Source: Clostridiales bacterium
GTDB taxonomy: Bacteria > Bacillota > Clostridia > Oscillospirales > Butyricicoccaceae
Assembly (NCBI GenBank): GCA_019418305.1
Contig: DYCA01000044.1
Span: 1-11,372, forward strand
Length of the DNA stretch: 11,372 bases
Direction: 5' to 3'
How positions within the stretch are numbered: position 1 is the first letter of the stretch; each line of letters begins with the position of its first letter. Positions 1-5,322 of the stretch are shown one piece after another. The position numbers and the translations under genes are program-made. The notes beneath the pieces are model-generated. The model was given only the letters and a program-made list of their open reading frames with translations. It searched no databases and was not told the origin of the DNA.

Positions 1-356
1 AGCGCAAGAACATTGAAAAGGGCGCGGCTCACATCCGTTCCTCTTTCAACAACACTATCGTTACCATCACCGACCTGAACGGCAACGCGATTTCCTGGGC
101 TTCATCCGGCGAAATGGGCTTCCGCGGCTCGCGTAAGTCCACTCCGTTCGCTGCGCAGACCGCGGCTGAGACCGCTGCCGCTGCTGCGATGGAGCACGGC
201 CTCAAGACTGTTGAAGTTTACGTTAAGGGTCCCGGTTCCGGCCGTGAGGCTGCGATCCGTGCGCTGCAGGCTGCCGGCCTCGAGGTTACCATGATTAAGG
301 ACGTAACCCCGATCCCGCACAATGGCTGCCGCCCGCCCAAGAGAAGAAGAGTCTAA
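1..356 (+). CDS. rpsK: 30S ribosomal protein S11 (partial, 5' end outside window)
   Basis: S11 sits on the platform of the 30S subunit and binds 16S rRNA near the mRNA exit region. The reading frame (codons from base 3) is open from the left edge and gives about 117 residues of the usual roughly 130, so only a short N-terminal piece is missing. Family hallmarks are visible: [15 protein letters not shown] near the start, the [20 protein letters not shown] block, a [14 protein letters not shown] segment, and the C-terminal [18 protein letters not shown]. It ends in a tandem TAA-TAG stop. rpsD follows 19 nt later, so the two are clearly co-transcribed as part of the alpha operon. Identification is by protein motifs and is essentially certain. 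Confidence 0.97.
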   Translation, partial: RKNIEKGAAHIRSSFNNTIVTITDLNGNAISWASSGEMGFRGSRKSTPFAAQTAAETAAAAAMEHGLKTVEVYVKGPGSGREAAIRALQAAGLEVTMIKDVTPIPHNGCRPPKRRRV

Positions 357-375
357 TAGAGGAGGAAACCGATAA

Positions 376-969
376 ATGGCTAAGAATACACAGCCCGTTC
401 TCAAGCGCTGCAAGACGCTTGGTCTCTCCCCCGCGGTTCTGGGCTACTCCAAGTCCACCAAGCGTCAGCCCAAGCAGACCCGCCGCAAGCAGTCCGAGTA
501 TGGCATGCAGCTGGCTGAAAAGCAGAAGGTAAAATTCATCTACGGCGTTCTCGAGAAGCAGTTCCATGCTTACTACGAGAAGGCAGAGCGCAAGCAGGGC
601 ATCACCGGTGAGATCCTGCTGCAGGAGCTCGAGCGCCGTCTGGACAACGTTGTTTTCCGCATGGGCTTTGCCAACACCCGCCGCGAGGCGCGTCAGCTGG
701 TAAACCACGCGCACTTTACCGTAAACGGCAAGCGCGTCAACATTCCGTCCTATCAGGTAAAGCCGGGCGATGTTGTTGCTGTCCGTGAGAAGTCCCGCAC
801 CTCCACCAAGTTCAAGACCCTGCTGGAGGAGAACGGCAAGAAGGCCTGCCCCAAGTGGATTGACAAGGCTAAGGACTCCTTCGAGGGCAAGATCGTTGCG
901 ATGCCGGCCCGCGATGACATCGACTACGATGTTGCAGAGCACCTCATCGTCGAGTTGTACTCGAAATAA
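376..969 (+). CDS. rpsD: 30S ribosomal protein S4
   Basis: S4 is a primary 16S rRNA-binding protein that nucleates 30S assembly and contributes to decoding accuracy. The 197-residue length is normal (about 200). The N-terminal part carries the SEYGMQLAEKQKVKFIYGVLEKQF-type signature. The S4 RNA-binding fold spans roughly residues 87-150, including RRLDNVVFRMGFA and the HFTVNGKRVNIPSYQVKPGD region. The start is the ATG after an AGAGGAGG ribosome site at 358-365. The first 40 residues are lysine-rich and look like the diverged, non-zinc form of the S4 N terminus. rpsD lies between rpsK and rpoA, as in E. coli and many Clostridia; in Bacillus subtilis it is elsewhere. In some bacteria S4 represses its own operon, but I see no specific S4 target here. 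Confidence 0.97.
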   Translation: MAKNTQPVLKRCKTLGLSPAVLGYSKSTKRQPKQTRRKQSEYGMQLAEKQKVKFIYGVLEKQFHAYYEKAERKQGITGEILLQELERRLDNVVFRMGFANTRREARQLVNHAHFTVNGKRVNIPSYQVKPGDVVAVREKSRTSTKFKTLLEENGKKACPKWIDKAKDSFEGKIVAMPARDDIDYDVAEHLIVELYSK

Positions 970-984
970 TAGACCCTCGCTTTT

Positions 985-1016
985 GGAGCTGGCGAGGTGT
1001 CTGCTTCGCCTGCTCC
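985..1016 (+). promoter_or_regulatory. Hairpin in the rpsD-rpoA gap
   Basis: The arms 985-997 and 1004-1016 pair over 13 positions (GGAGC then GGCGAGG on the left), with one T-T mismatch and one G-T wobble, around the loop TGTCTG. The hairpin sits 15 nt after the rpsD stop and 23 nt before the rpoA ribosome site. No T-run follows it, so it is not a normal terminator. Possible roles are mRNA processing, stability or translational tuning between the ribosomal genes and rpoA; this is inference. Confidence 0.5.
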
Positions 1017-1053
1017 GCTTAAAGTTTCCAACCAACGTGAAGGAGGGTACCAA

Positions 1054-2001
1054 ATGATCGAAATCGAAAAGCCGCGCATTGACTGTGAACAGCTCGCTGA
1101 GGACGGTTCTTACGGTAAGTTCGTCGTTGAGCCGCTGGAACGCGGATACGGCACCACGCTGGGCAACTCCCTGCGCCGCATCCTGCTCTCCTCGCTGCCC
1201 GGTACGGCAGCGTCCAGCATCAAGATCGCCGGCGTGCAGCATGAGTTCTCCACCATTCCGGGCGTTAAGGAAGACGTGACCGAGATCGTGCTGAACATTA
1301 AGGGCATCATTGCCAAGCTGCATTGCGACGGCCCCAAGACGGTCTACATCGAGGCCGCCGGTGAGGGCGAGGTCAAGGCCGGTGATATCCATGCCGACGG
1401 CGAGGTTGAGATTCTCAATCCTGACATGCACATCGCCACCCTGATGAGCGACGCGCGTCTGTCCATGGAGATCACGCTGACTTCCGGCCGCGGCTATGTA
1501 CCGGCTGAGAAGAACAAGCAGCATCAGACCTCCATCGGGGTCATTCCGGTGGATTCGATCTACACGCCGGTCTACAAGGTCAACTATACGGTGGAAAACA
1601 CCCGTGTGCGCGACCTGACCGACTATGATAAACTCACGCTCGAGGTATGGACCGACGGCACGATCACCGCGCGCGATGCAGTTTCGCTCGGCGCGAAGGT
1701 CCTGCGCGACCACCTCGACCTGTTCGTCGACCTGTCCGAGGAGATCGGATCCAAGTCCACGGTTGTAGAGAAGGCGGAAGCGCAGCACGATAAGGTACTT
1801 GAAATGACCATTGAGGAGCTGGACTTCTCCGTGCGTTCGTTCAACTGCCTCAAGCGCGCAGGCATCAACACCGTCGAGGATCTGATCAACACTTCCGAAG
1901 AGGACATGATGAAGGTCCGCAACCTGGGCCGCAAGTCGCTCGAAGAGGTTATCGGCAAGCTGGAGGCCATGGGCCTGCATCTGGCCAAGTCCGAGGAATG
2001 A
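1054..2001 (+). CDS. rpoA: DNA-directed RNA polymerase subunit alpha
   Basis: The alpha subunit dimerises to scaffold assembly of core RNA polymerase and contacts upstream promoter DNA and activators. The 315-residue length is typical. The N-terminal domain (about 1-230) contains the dimer signature [15 protein letters not shown] at residues 33-47. The C-terminal domain (about 245-315) has the helix-hairpin-helix-like region with [13 protein letters not shown] and [11 protein letters not shown]. The ATG was chosen because AAGGAGGG at 1040-1047 precedes it by 6 nt and because MIEIEKPRI is the usual beginning. An in-frame upstream GTG at 997 would add 19 residues unlike the family and lies within the gap hairpin. 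The gene lies between rpsD and rplQ, the standard alpha operon order. Confidence 0.98.
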   Translation: MIEIEKPRIDCEQLAEDGSYGKFVVEPLERGYGTTLGNSLRRILLSSLPGTAASSIKIAGVQHEFSTIPGVKEDVTEIVLNIKGIIAKLHCDGPKTVYIEAAGEGEVKAGDIHADGEVEILNPDMHIATLMSDARLSMEITLTSGRGYVPAEKNKQHQTSIGVIPVDSIYTPVYKVNYTVENTRVRDLTDYDKLTLEVWTDGTITARDAVSLGAKVLRDHLDLFVDLSEEIGSKSTVVEKAEAQHDKVLEMTIEELDFSVRSFNCLKRAGINTVEDLINTSEEDMMKVRNLGRKSLEEVIGKLEAMGLHLAKSEE

Positions 2002-2006
2002 TCCGG

Positions 2007-2025
2007 ACGGTTGCTGCGTAACCGT
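2007..2025 (+). other. Small hairpin just after rpoA stop
   Basis: ACGGTT at 2007-2012 pairs with AACCGT at 2020-2025 around a 7-nt loop. It starts 5 nt after the rpoA stop codon and is modest in strength. It may add to the structure of the rpoA-rplQ gap; no function is assigned. Confidence 0.35.
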
Positions 2026-2050
2026 ATCGGTTCATGAAAAGAACGATAAC

Positions 2051-2090
2051 GCGGCGGCACGATAAGCCGCGCCGCCGCCTTTACTTTATT
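2051..2090 (+). terminator. Terminator-like hairpin between rpoA and rplQ (possible partial terminator)
   Basis: GCGGCGGC at 2051-2058 pairs with GCCGCCGC at 2071-2078, giving an 8-bp all-GC stem around a 12-nt loop. The following bases 2079-2092 (CTTTACTTTATTTT) are T-rich but interrupted. It sits directly before the rplQ ribosome site. The layout fits a weak intrinsic terminator or attenuator that would lower rplQ output relative to rpoA. The interrupted T-run and the need for read-through keep confidence moderate. Confidence 0.45.
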
Positions 2091-2106
2091 TTGGAGGTAA
2101 ACACGA

Positions 2107-2451
2107 ATGGCTAACAATCGCAAGCTCGGCCGTCCGACGGACCACCGTATGGCTATGCTGCGTGCGATGGTGACCTACCTGCTGGAGAACGGCAAGGTTG
2201 AGACCACCGTTGCCCGCGCCAAGGAAGTCGGCCCGCTGACTGAGAAGATGATTACCCTTGGCAAGAAGAACACGCTGGCTTCCCGCCGTCAGGCTATGGC
2301 TTTCGTAACCAAGGAAGCTGTTGTTGCTAAGCTGTTCTCTGAGATCGCTCCGGAGTACGCTAACCGCAACGGCGGCTACACCCGCATCATCAAGATCGGT
2401 CCCCGCCGCGGCGACGCTGCCGAAATGGCGATCATCGAGCTGGTCAAGTAA
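2107..2451 (+). CDS. rplQ: 50S ribosomal protein L17
   Basis: L17 is a 50S subunit protein that lines the outer rim of the peptide exit tunnel. The protein has 114 residues, in the short bacterial size class. The N-terminal signature [19 protein letters not shown] (residues 5-23) is diagnostic, followed by the [14 protein letters not shown] block. The C-terminal [26 protein letters not shown] region is likewise typical. The start ATG follows GGAGGT at 2093-2098 by 8 nt. It is the last gene of the alpha operon: a strong terminator begins 11 nt after its stop. Confidence 0.98.
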   Translation: MANNRKLGRPTDHRMAMLRAMVTYLLENGKVETTVARAKEVGPLTEKMITLGKKNTLASRRQAMAFVTKEAVVAKLFSEIAPEYANRNGGYTRIIKIGPRRGDAAEMAIIELVK

Positions 2452-2462
2452 AGACTGCTTTC

Positions 2463-2504
2463 AAAAAGGTTATCCAGTAGCGTGCTTACTGGATAACCTT
2501 TTTT
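2463..2504 (+). terminator. Rho-independent terminator of the alpha operon
   Basis: The 17-base arm at 2463-2479 (A-run then GGTTATCCAGTA) pairs perfectly with 2487-2503, with a 7-nt loop (GCGTGCT) and a terminal run of six T at 2499-2504. The A-run/T-run symmetry is a textbook intrinsic terminator. It ends the transcript carrying rplQ and separates it from the rimP promoter. Confidence 0.95.
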
Positions 2505-2548
2505 CATACGCAGCACAGGCAGCAGAAATAAACAAATTTTAGAAAAAA

Positions 2549-2593
2549 CACGTTTTCTGCACGAAAATGCCTTGCATTTACCGGGAAAACGTG
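2549..2593. promoter_or_regulatory. 9-bp inverted repeat around the rimP -35 (candidate operator)
   Basis: CACGTTTTC at 2549-2557 and GAAAACGTG at 2585-2593 are perfect reverse complements separated by 27 bp. The repeat brackets the putative -35 at 2572-2577, and its right half touches the extended -10. Such placement is typical of a dimeric repressor site, but chance or a foldback role cannot be excluded. No regulator is identified. Confidence 0.4.
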
Positions 2594-2600
2594 ATATACT
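2572..2600 (+). promoter_or_regulatory. Promoter of the rimP-nusA-infB operon
   Basis: TTGCAT at 2572-2577 and TATACT at 2595-2600 are separated by exactly 17 bp, and TG at 2592-2593 supplies an extended -10. The -10 matches the sigma-A consensus at five of six positions, while the -35 matches only in TTG, which the extended -10 would compensate. Transcription would begin near 2606-2608. The site lies after the alpha-operon terminator and before the leader hairpin of rimP. Confidence 0.75.
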
Positions 2601-2624
2601 AAGCACGTTCAGTAAGAAAGTAAC

Positions 2625-2654
2625 CGTAAGGAGTGGCGAAAGCCACTCCTTACG
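2625..2654 (+). promoter_or_regulatory. Leader hairpin of rimP with GAAA tetraloop and anti-SD arm
   Basis: The arms 2625-2637 and 2642-2654 pair perfectly over 13 bp, capped by the GNRA loop GAAA. The left arm contains AAGGAG (2628-2633), identical to the core of the rimP ribosome site at 2678-2683. The right arm contains its complement CTCCTT (2646-2651). The structure could act as a transcript stabiliser close to the 5' end, or as a switch in which the right arm is captured by the left arm or by the true ribosome site. It is not followed directly by a T-run; a T-run of eight lies about 15 nt downstream at 2669-2676. Confidence 0.6.
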
Positions 2655-2691
2655 CTTTGCTTGGAGTAATTTTTTTGAAGGAGGGACGGCT

Positions 2692-3156
2692 TTGCAGGCA
2701 AAGCAGATTGTCGCCCGCGTGGAGGAACTGGTTCGGCCCCTGTGCGAACAGGCCGGTGTCTCCCTGTGGGACGTAGAATTTGAAAAGGAAGGCGGACAGT
2801 ATATGCTGACCGTCACCGTCGACCATCCGGACGGCGTGAACATCGACCAGTGCGAGCAGGTTTCGCGCGCGCTTGACCCGATGCTTGACGAAAAGGAATT
2901 TGACAGCATGCCGTCCTATACGCTGTGCGTATCCTCGGCGGGGCTGTCGCGGCGGCTGAAAAAGCCCGAGCATTTTGCCGCGTTCCTCGGCCATCCGGTT
3001 GAGGTTGGCTTTTATAAGCCGGTGAATGGGGCAAAACAGGTGGAAGGCACGCTGGTTGCCTATGAAAACGGTAATGTCACGCTGGAAACCGGCGGACAGC
3101 GCACGGTTTATGAACCCGCGGATATTGCCGCAGTACGGCTCGCGGTCGAGATATAA
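2692..3156 (+). CDS. rimP: Ribosome maturation factor RimP
   Basis: RimP (YlxS) assists late 30S assembly and acts in the cytoplasm. From the chosen start the protein is 154 residues, matching the family (about 150). The N-terminal alpha/beta domain covers about residues 1-78 and the SH3-like C-terminal domain about 85-154. The junction motif reads VSSAGLSRRL (residues 80-89), where the family usually has VSSPG(L/I)DRPL, so the proline and aspartate are substituted. The start is TTG because GAAGGAGGG at 2677-2685 lies 6 nt upstream. An in-frame ATG at 2572 overlaps the promoter -35 and would add 40 residues unlike the family. nusA follows 13 nt after the stop. The identification is firm; the TTG start is likely. 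Confidence 0.92.
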   Translation: MQAKQIVARVEELVRPLCEQAGVSLWDVEFEKEGGQYMLTVTVDHPDGVNIDQCEQVSRALDPMLDEKEFDSMPSYTLCVSSAGLSRRLKKPEHFAAFLGHPVEVGFYKPVNGAKQVEGTLVAYENGNVTLETGGQRTVYEPADIAAVRLAVEI

Positions 3157-3169
3157 GTAAGGAGTTTGA

Positions 3170-4243
3170 TTGGAAAAAATGGTGAACGCAGAATTTTTTG
3201 ACGCGCTGGAGCAGCTTGAAAAGGAAAAAGGCATCCCGGTGGACTACATGCTCGACCGTGTGGGTCAGGCGCTGATCACCGCATACAAGCGTGACAACGA
3301 CGGCATGACGGATAACGTGTTTGTCGAGCCGGATCGCGATAAGAAAACCATCCGCATGTATGTGCGCAAGACTGTGGTCAAAGCGGAGGATCTCTACGAG
3401 CCGTATGAGGAAATTACGCTCGAAGAGGCCATGGAATACAAGAAAAACCCGATGGTAGGCGATATCATCGATATCGACATCCCGACCAAGTCATTTGGCC
3501 GCATTGCGGCGCAGACCGCCAAGCAGGTCATCATTCAGGGCATCCGCGAGGCGGAGCGCGGCATGGTGATTTCCGAGTTTGAGAGCAAAGAGCACGAAAT
3601 CCTGACCGGTGTTATCGCCCGCATCGATCCGCGCTCGGGCAATGCATATCTGGACGTGGTTTCGGGCGGCGAGAAGAGCGAGGCGGTCCTTTCTGCCTCC
3701 GAGCAGGTCCGCGGCGAGGAGCTGGTCGAGGGACAGCGCATCAAGGTGTATCTGATCGAGGTGCGCCGCGGTACGCGCGGCCCGCAGGTGGTCGTGTCCC
3801 GCACGCATCCGGGACTGGTCAAGCGTCTGTTCGAGCTGGAAGTGCCGGAAATCCATTCCGGTGTGGTTGAGGTCAAGAGCATTGCGCGTGAGGCGGGCAA
3901 CCGCACCAAGATTGCGGTCGTTTCGCACGATGAAAACGTCGACCCCATCGGCGCATGCGTCGGTACGCGCGGCGCGCGTGTGGCCAACATCACGGGTGAG
4001 CTGAACGGCGAGAAAATTGACATCATCAAGTGGAACGAGGATACCGCGCAGTTTGTTTCCGCGGCGCTCGCTCCGGCGGACGTCATCTCTGCCACCATGC
4101 AGGCGGATAACAAGTCCTGCCGCGTGATTGTGCCGGACGATCAGCTGTCGCTGGCCATCGGCAAAGAAGGCCAGAACGCGCGTCTTGCCGCCAAGCTGAC
4201 CGGCTGCAAGATTGATATTGCTCCCGCATCTCAGGGCGAATAA
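3170..4243 (+). CDS. nusA: Transcription termination/antitermination factor NusA
   Basis: NusA binds RNA polymerase and nascent RNA and influences pausing, intrinsic termination and antitermination. The 357-residue length fits the Gram-positive form without the extra C-terminal acidic repeats of E. coli. Seen in order: polymerase-binding N-terminal domain (about 1-125, with LEKEKGIP and ALITAYKR), S1 domain (about 144-210), KH1 with GACVGTRGAR at 261-270, and KH2 with AIGKEGQNARLA at 329-340. A TAAGGAG ribosome site at 3158-3164 favours the TTG at 3170 (5 nt away). An in-frame ATG at 3179 (MVNAEFFDALEQLEKEK) aligns better with the Bacillus N terminus but is 14 nt from that site. The family is certain; the start is ambiguous by three codons. 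Confidence 0.96.
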   Translation: MEKMVNAEFFDALEQLEKEKGIPVDYMLDRVGQALITAYKRDNDGMTDNVFVEPDRDKKTIRMYVRKTVVKAEDLYEPYEEITLEEAMEYKKNPMVGDIIDIDIPTKSFGRIAAQTAKQVIIQGIREAERGMVISEFESKEHEILTGVIARIDPRSGNAYLDVVSGGEKSEAVLSASEQVRGEELVEGQRIKVYLIEVRRGTRGPQVVVSRTHPGLVKRLFELEVPEIHSGVVEVKSIAREAGNRTKIAVVSHDENVDPIGACVGTRGARVANITGELNGEKIDIIKWNEDTAQFVSAALAPADVISATMQADNKSCRVIVPDDQLSLAIGKEGQNARLAAKLTGCKIDIAPASQGE

Positions 4244-4265
4244 CATTACGGGGGTGCGGCAGAAT

Positions 4266-4547
4266 ATGGTGCAGAAGAAAATCCCCATGCGGCAATGCCT
4301 TGGCTGCCGCGAGCATTTTCCCAAGCGCGAGCTGATTCGCGTGGTGCGCTCGCCCGAAGGCGAGATAACGCTTGACTTCAAGGGAAAGGCGCCCGGCCGT
4401 GGTGCGTATCTGTGCGGTAAGCCGGAGTGCCTGAAAAAGGCACGCAAAAGCCGCGCAATCGAGCGCGCGCTGTCTGTGACGGTTCCCGAAGAGGTTTACG
4501 ATCAGCTGGAGCAGCAGATGGAACAGGAGGGTGCGCATGGCGAGTGA
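4266..4547 (+). CDS. ylxR: YlxR family RNA-binding protein (RnpM, RNase P modulator)
   Basis: This 93-residue basic protein belongs to the YlxR (DUF448) family, coded next to nusA in most Gram-positives. In Bacillus subtilis it has been reported to bind RNase P RNA and modulate its activity, hence the name RnpM. Signatures are IPMRQCLGC (residues 6-14), RELIRVVRSPEGEI (21-34) and GRGAYLC (44-50). Four cysteines (11, 14, 50, 55) are spaced so that they could bind a metal, which the Bacillus protein as I recall it lacks. The start is ATG after GGGGGTG at 4250-4256. An in-frame TTG at 4212 lies inside nusA and is rejected. The gene overlaps ylxQ by 11 nt, suggesting translational coupling. Confidence 0.93.
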   Translation: MVQKKIPMRQCLGCREHFPKRELIRVVRSPEGEITLDFKGKAPGRGAYLCGKPECLKKARKSRAIERALSVTVPEEVYDQLEQQMEQEGAHGE

Positions 4548-5130
4548 TCCCTGTCTCGGTATGCTGGGGCTGGCGCGTCGCGCCGGCAAGCTGGCGTTTG
4601 GCGATGAGCTGGTGCGTCAGCTCTGCGCGGACCATAAAGCGCGCTGTGTGCTGGTAGCGGCGGACGCAGGCGAAAGCACCGCGAAAAAAGCAGCGGTATA
4701 TGCTGCACGGGCGAACGTGCCGTGCATCACCCTGCCGCACGGCAAGGAGGAACTGGGCGCGGCGATTGGCAAGAACGGCTGCGCCGTGTGCGCGCTCAGC
4801 GATATCGGCATGGCGGCTGCGGCCATCGGTAAACTGGCCGCGCAGCATCCGGAATATCAAGCGGTTGCCGCACAGTTGAGCGAGAAGAATGTGCGCATCC
4901 AGTCCCGTCGGGGCAAAAAGAAGCCCCGCAACCGGGAGGCGCAGCCTGCGGCAGAGCAGTCGTGTGAAAAAACACCGCGCAAACCGATTGCAAAGCGCCC
5001 GCAGGGAACAGGCAGCCGCTTTCATTCGCAGCGTAGTGCAAATGGCAAACGTTCCGGCGGAAGAGCAAGCGGCTTCAAGTCGCAACGTAAACCGAGCGAA
5101 AACCCACGCGCAAAGCGCGTATTGAAATAG
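4537..5130 (+). CDS. ylxQ: L7Ae-family RNA-binding protein YlxQ with basic C-terminal tail
   Basis: YlxQ is a small L7Ae/L30e/S12e-family protein of uncertain cellular role that is expected to bind kink-turn-like RNA. Residues about 5-105 form the L7Ae domain: LGLARRAGKLAFGDELV, CVLVAADAGESTAKK, and the ITLPHGKEELGAAIGKN stretch. The usual protein is about 100 residues; this one has 197. The additional segment (121-197) is low-complexity, with 24 Lys/Arg against 4 Glu and no Asp, rich in Ser, Gly, Pro and Gln, and so probably disordered and RNA-binding. The ATG follows AGGAGG (4525-4530) by 6 nt; a GTG two codons earlier is less likely. The start overlaps the ylxR end. A hairpin begins at its stop codon. 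Confidence 0.88.
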   Translation: MASDPCLGMLGLARRAGKLAFGDELVRQLCADHKARCVLVAADAGESTAKKAAVYAARANVPCITLPHGKEELGAAIGKNGCAVCALSDIGMAAAAIGKLAAQHPEYQAVAAQLSEKNVRIQSRRGKKKPRNREAQPAAEQSCEKTPRKPIAKRPQGTGSRFHSQRSANGKRSGGRASGFKSQRKPSENPRAKRVLK

Positions 5131-5156
5131 GCAAACCCCGCAGCGCGGTGTTTGCC
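5130..5156 (+). other. Hairpin at the ylxQ stop
   Basis: GGCAAAC at 5130-5136 pairs with GTTTGCC at 5150-5156, and after one C-T mismatch CCGC (5138-5141) pairs with GCGG (5145-5148) around an AGC loop. The next bases are ATCAGAAC, with no T-run, so this is not a usual terminator. It may be a processing or stability element on the operon mRNA. Confidence 0.5.
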
Positions 5157-5197
5157 ATCAGAACCGGGAGCATGCATCACGGTTTTGATACAAGAAA

Positions 5198-5307
5198 GCA
5201 GTTTTGTGTGCCGTGAAGCGACGAGCAAAACTGCGCAGAAGATGTGTCCGCGCGTTGCACGGCGCATCCAACTCGATTGAAAGCGTGCTTTTAATCGAAA
5301 TTTCGAT
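5198..5307 (+). promoter_or_regulatory. Structured infB leader RNA (three successive hairpins)
   Basis: Within the 192 nt between ylxQ and infB I see three further stems: GCAGTTTTG (5198-5206) with CAAAACTGC (5226-5234); an 8-bp stem with two G-T pairs, 5241-5248 with 5261-5268; and an 11-position stem 5273-5283 with 5288-5298 around CGTG. The third 3' arm overlaps a perfect palindrome, ATCGAAATTTCGAT at 5294-5307, that abuts the ribosome site AAGGAGG (5308-5314). The third stem and a palindrome hairpin would therefore exclude one another. This suggests translational control of infB, but I recognise no known riboswitch class and no protein gene in the gap. Confidence 0.5.
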
Positions 5308-5322
5308 AAGGAGGAGTTGCCC

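Noticed and set aside
997..1053. Upstream in-frame GTG start for RpoA
   Set aside because: The extra residues fall in a hairpin and do not match RpoA; the ATG at 1054 has an ideal ribosome site.
2572..2691. Upstream in-frame ATG start for RimP
   Set aside because: It overlaps the promoter -35, lacks a ribosome site, and would add 40 residues not seen in the family.
5130..5156. Terminator after ylxQ
   Set aside because: No T-run follows, and infB is normally co-transcribed. Kept only as a hairpin.
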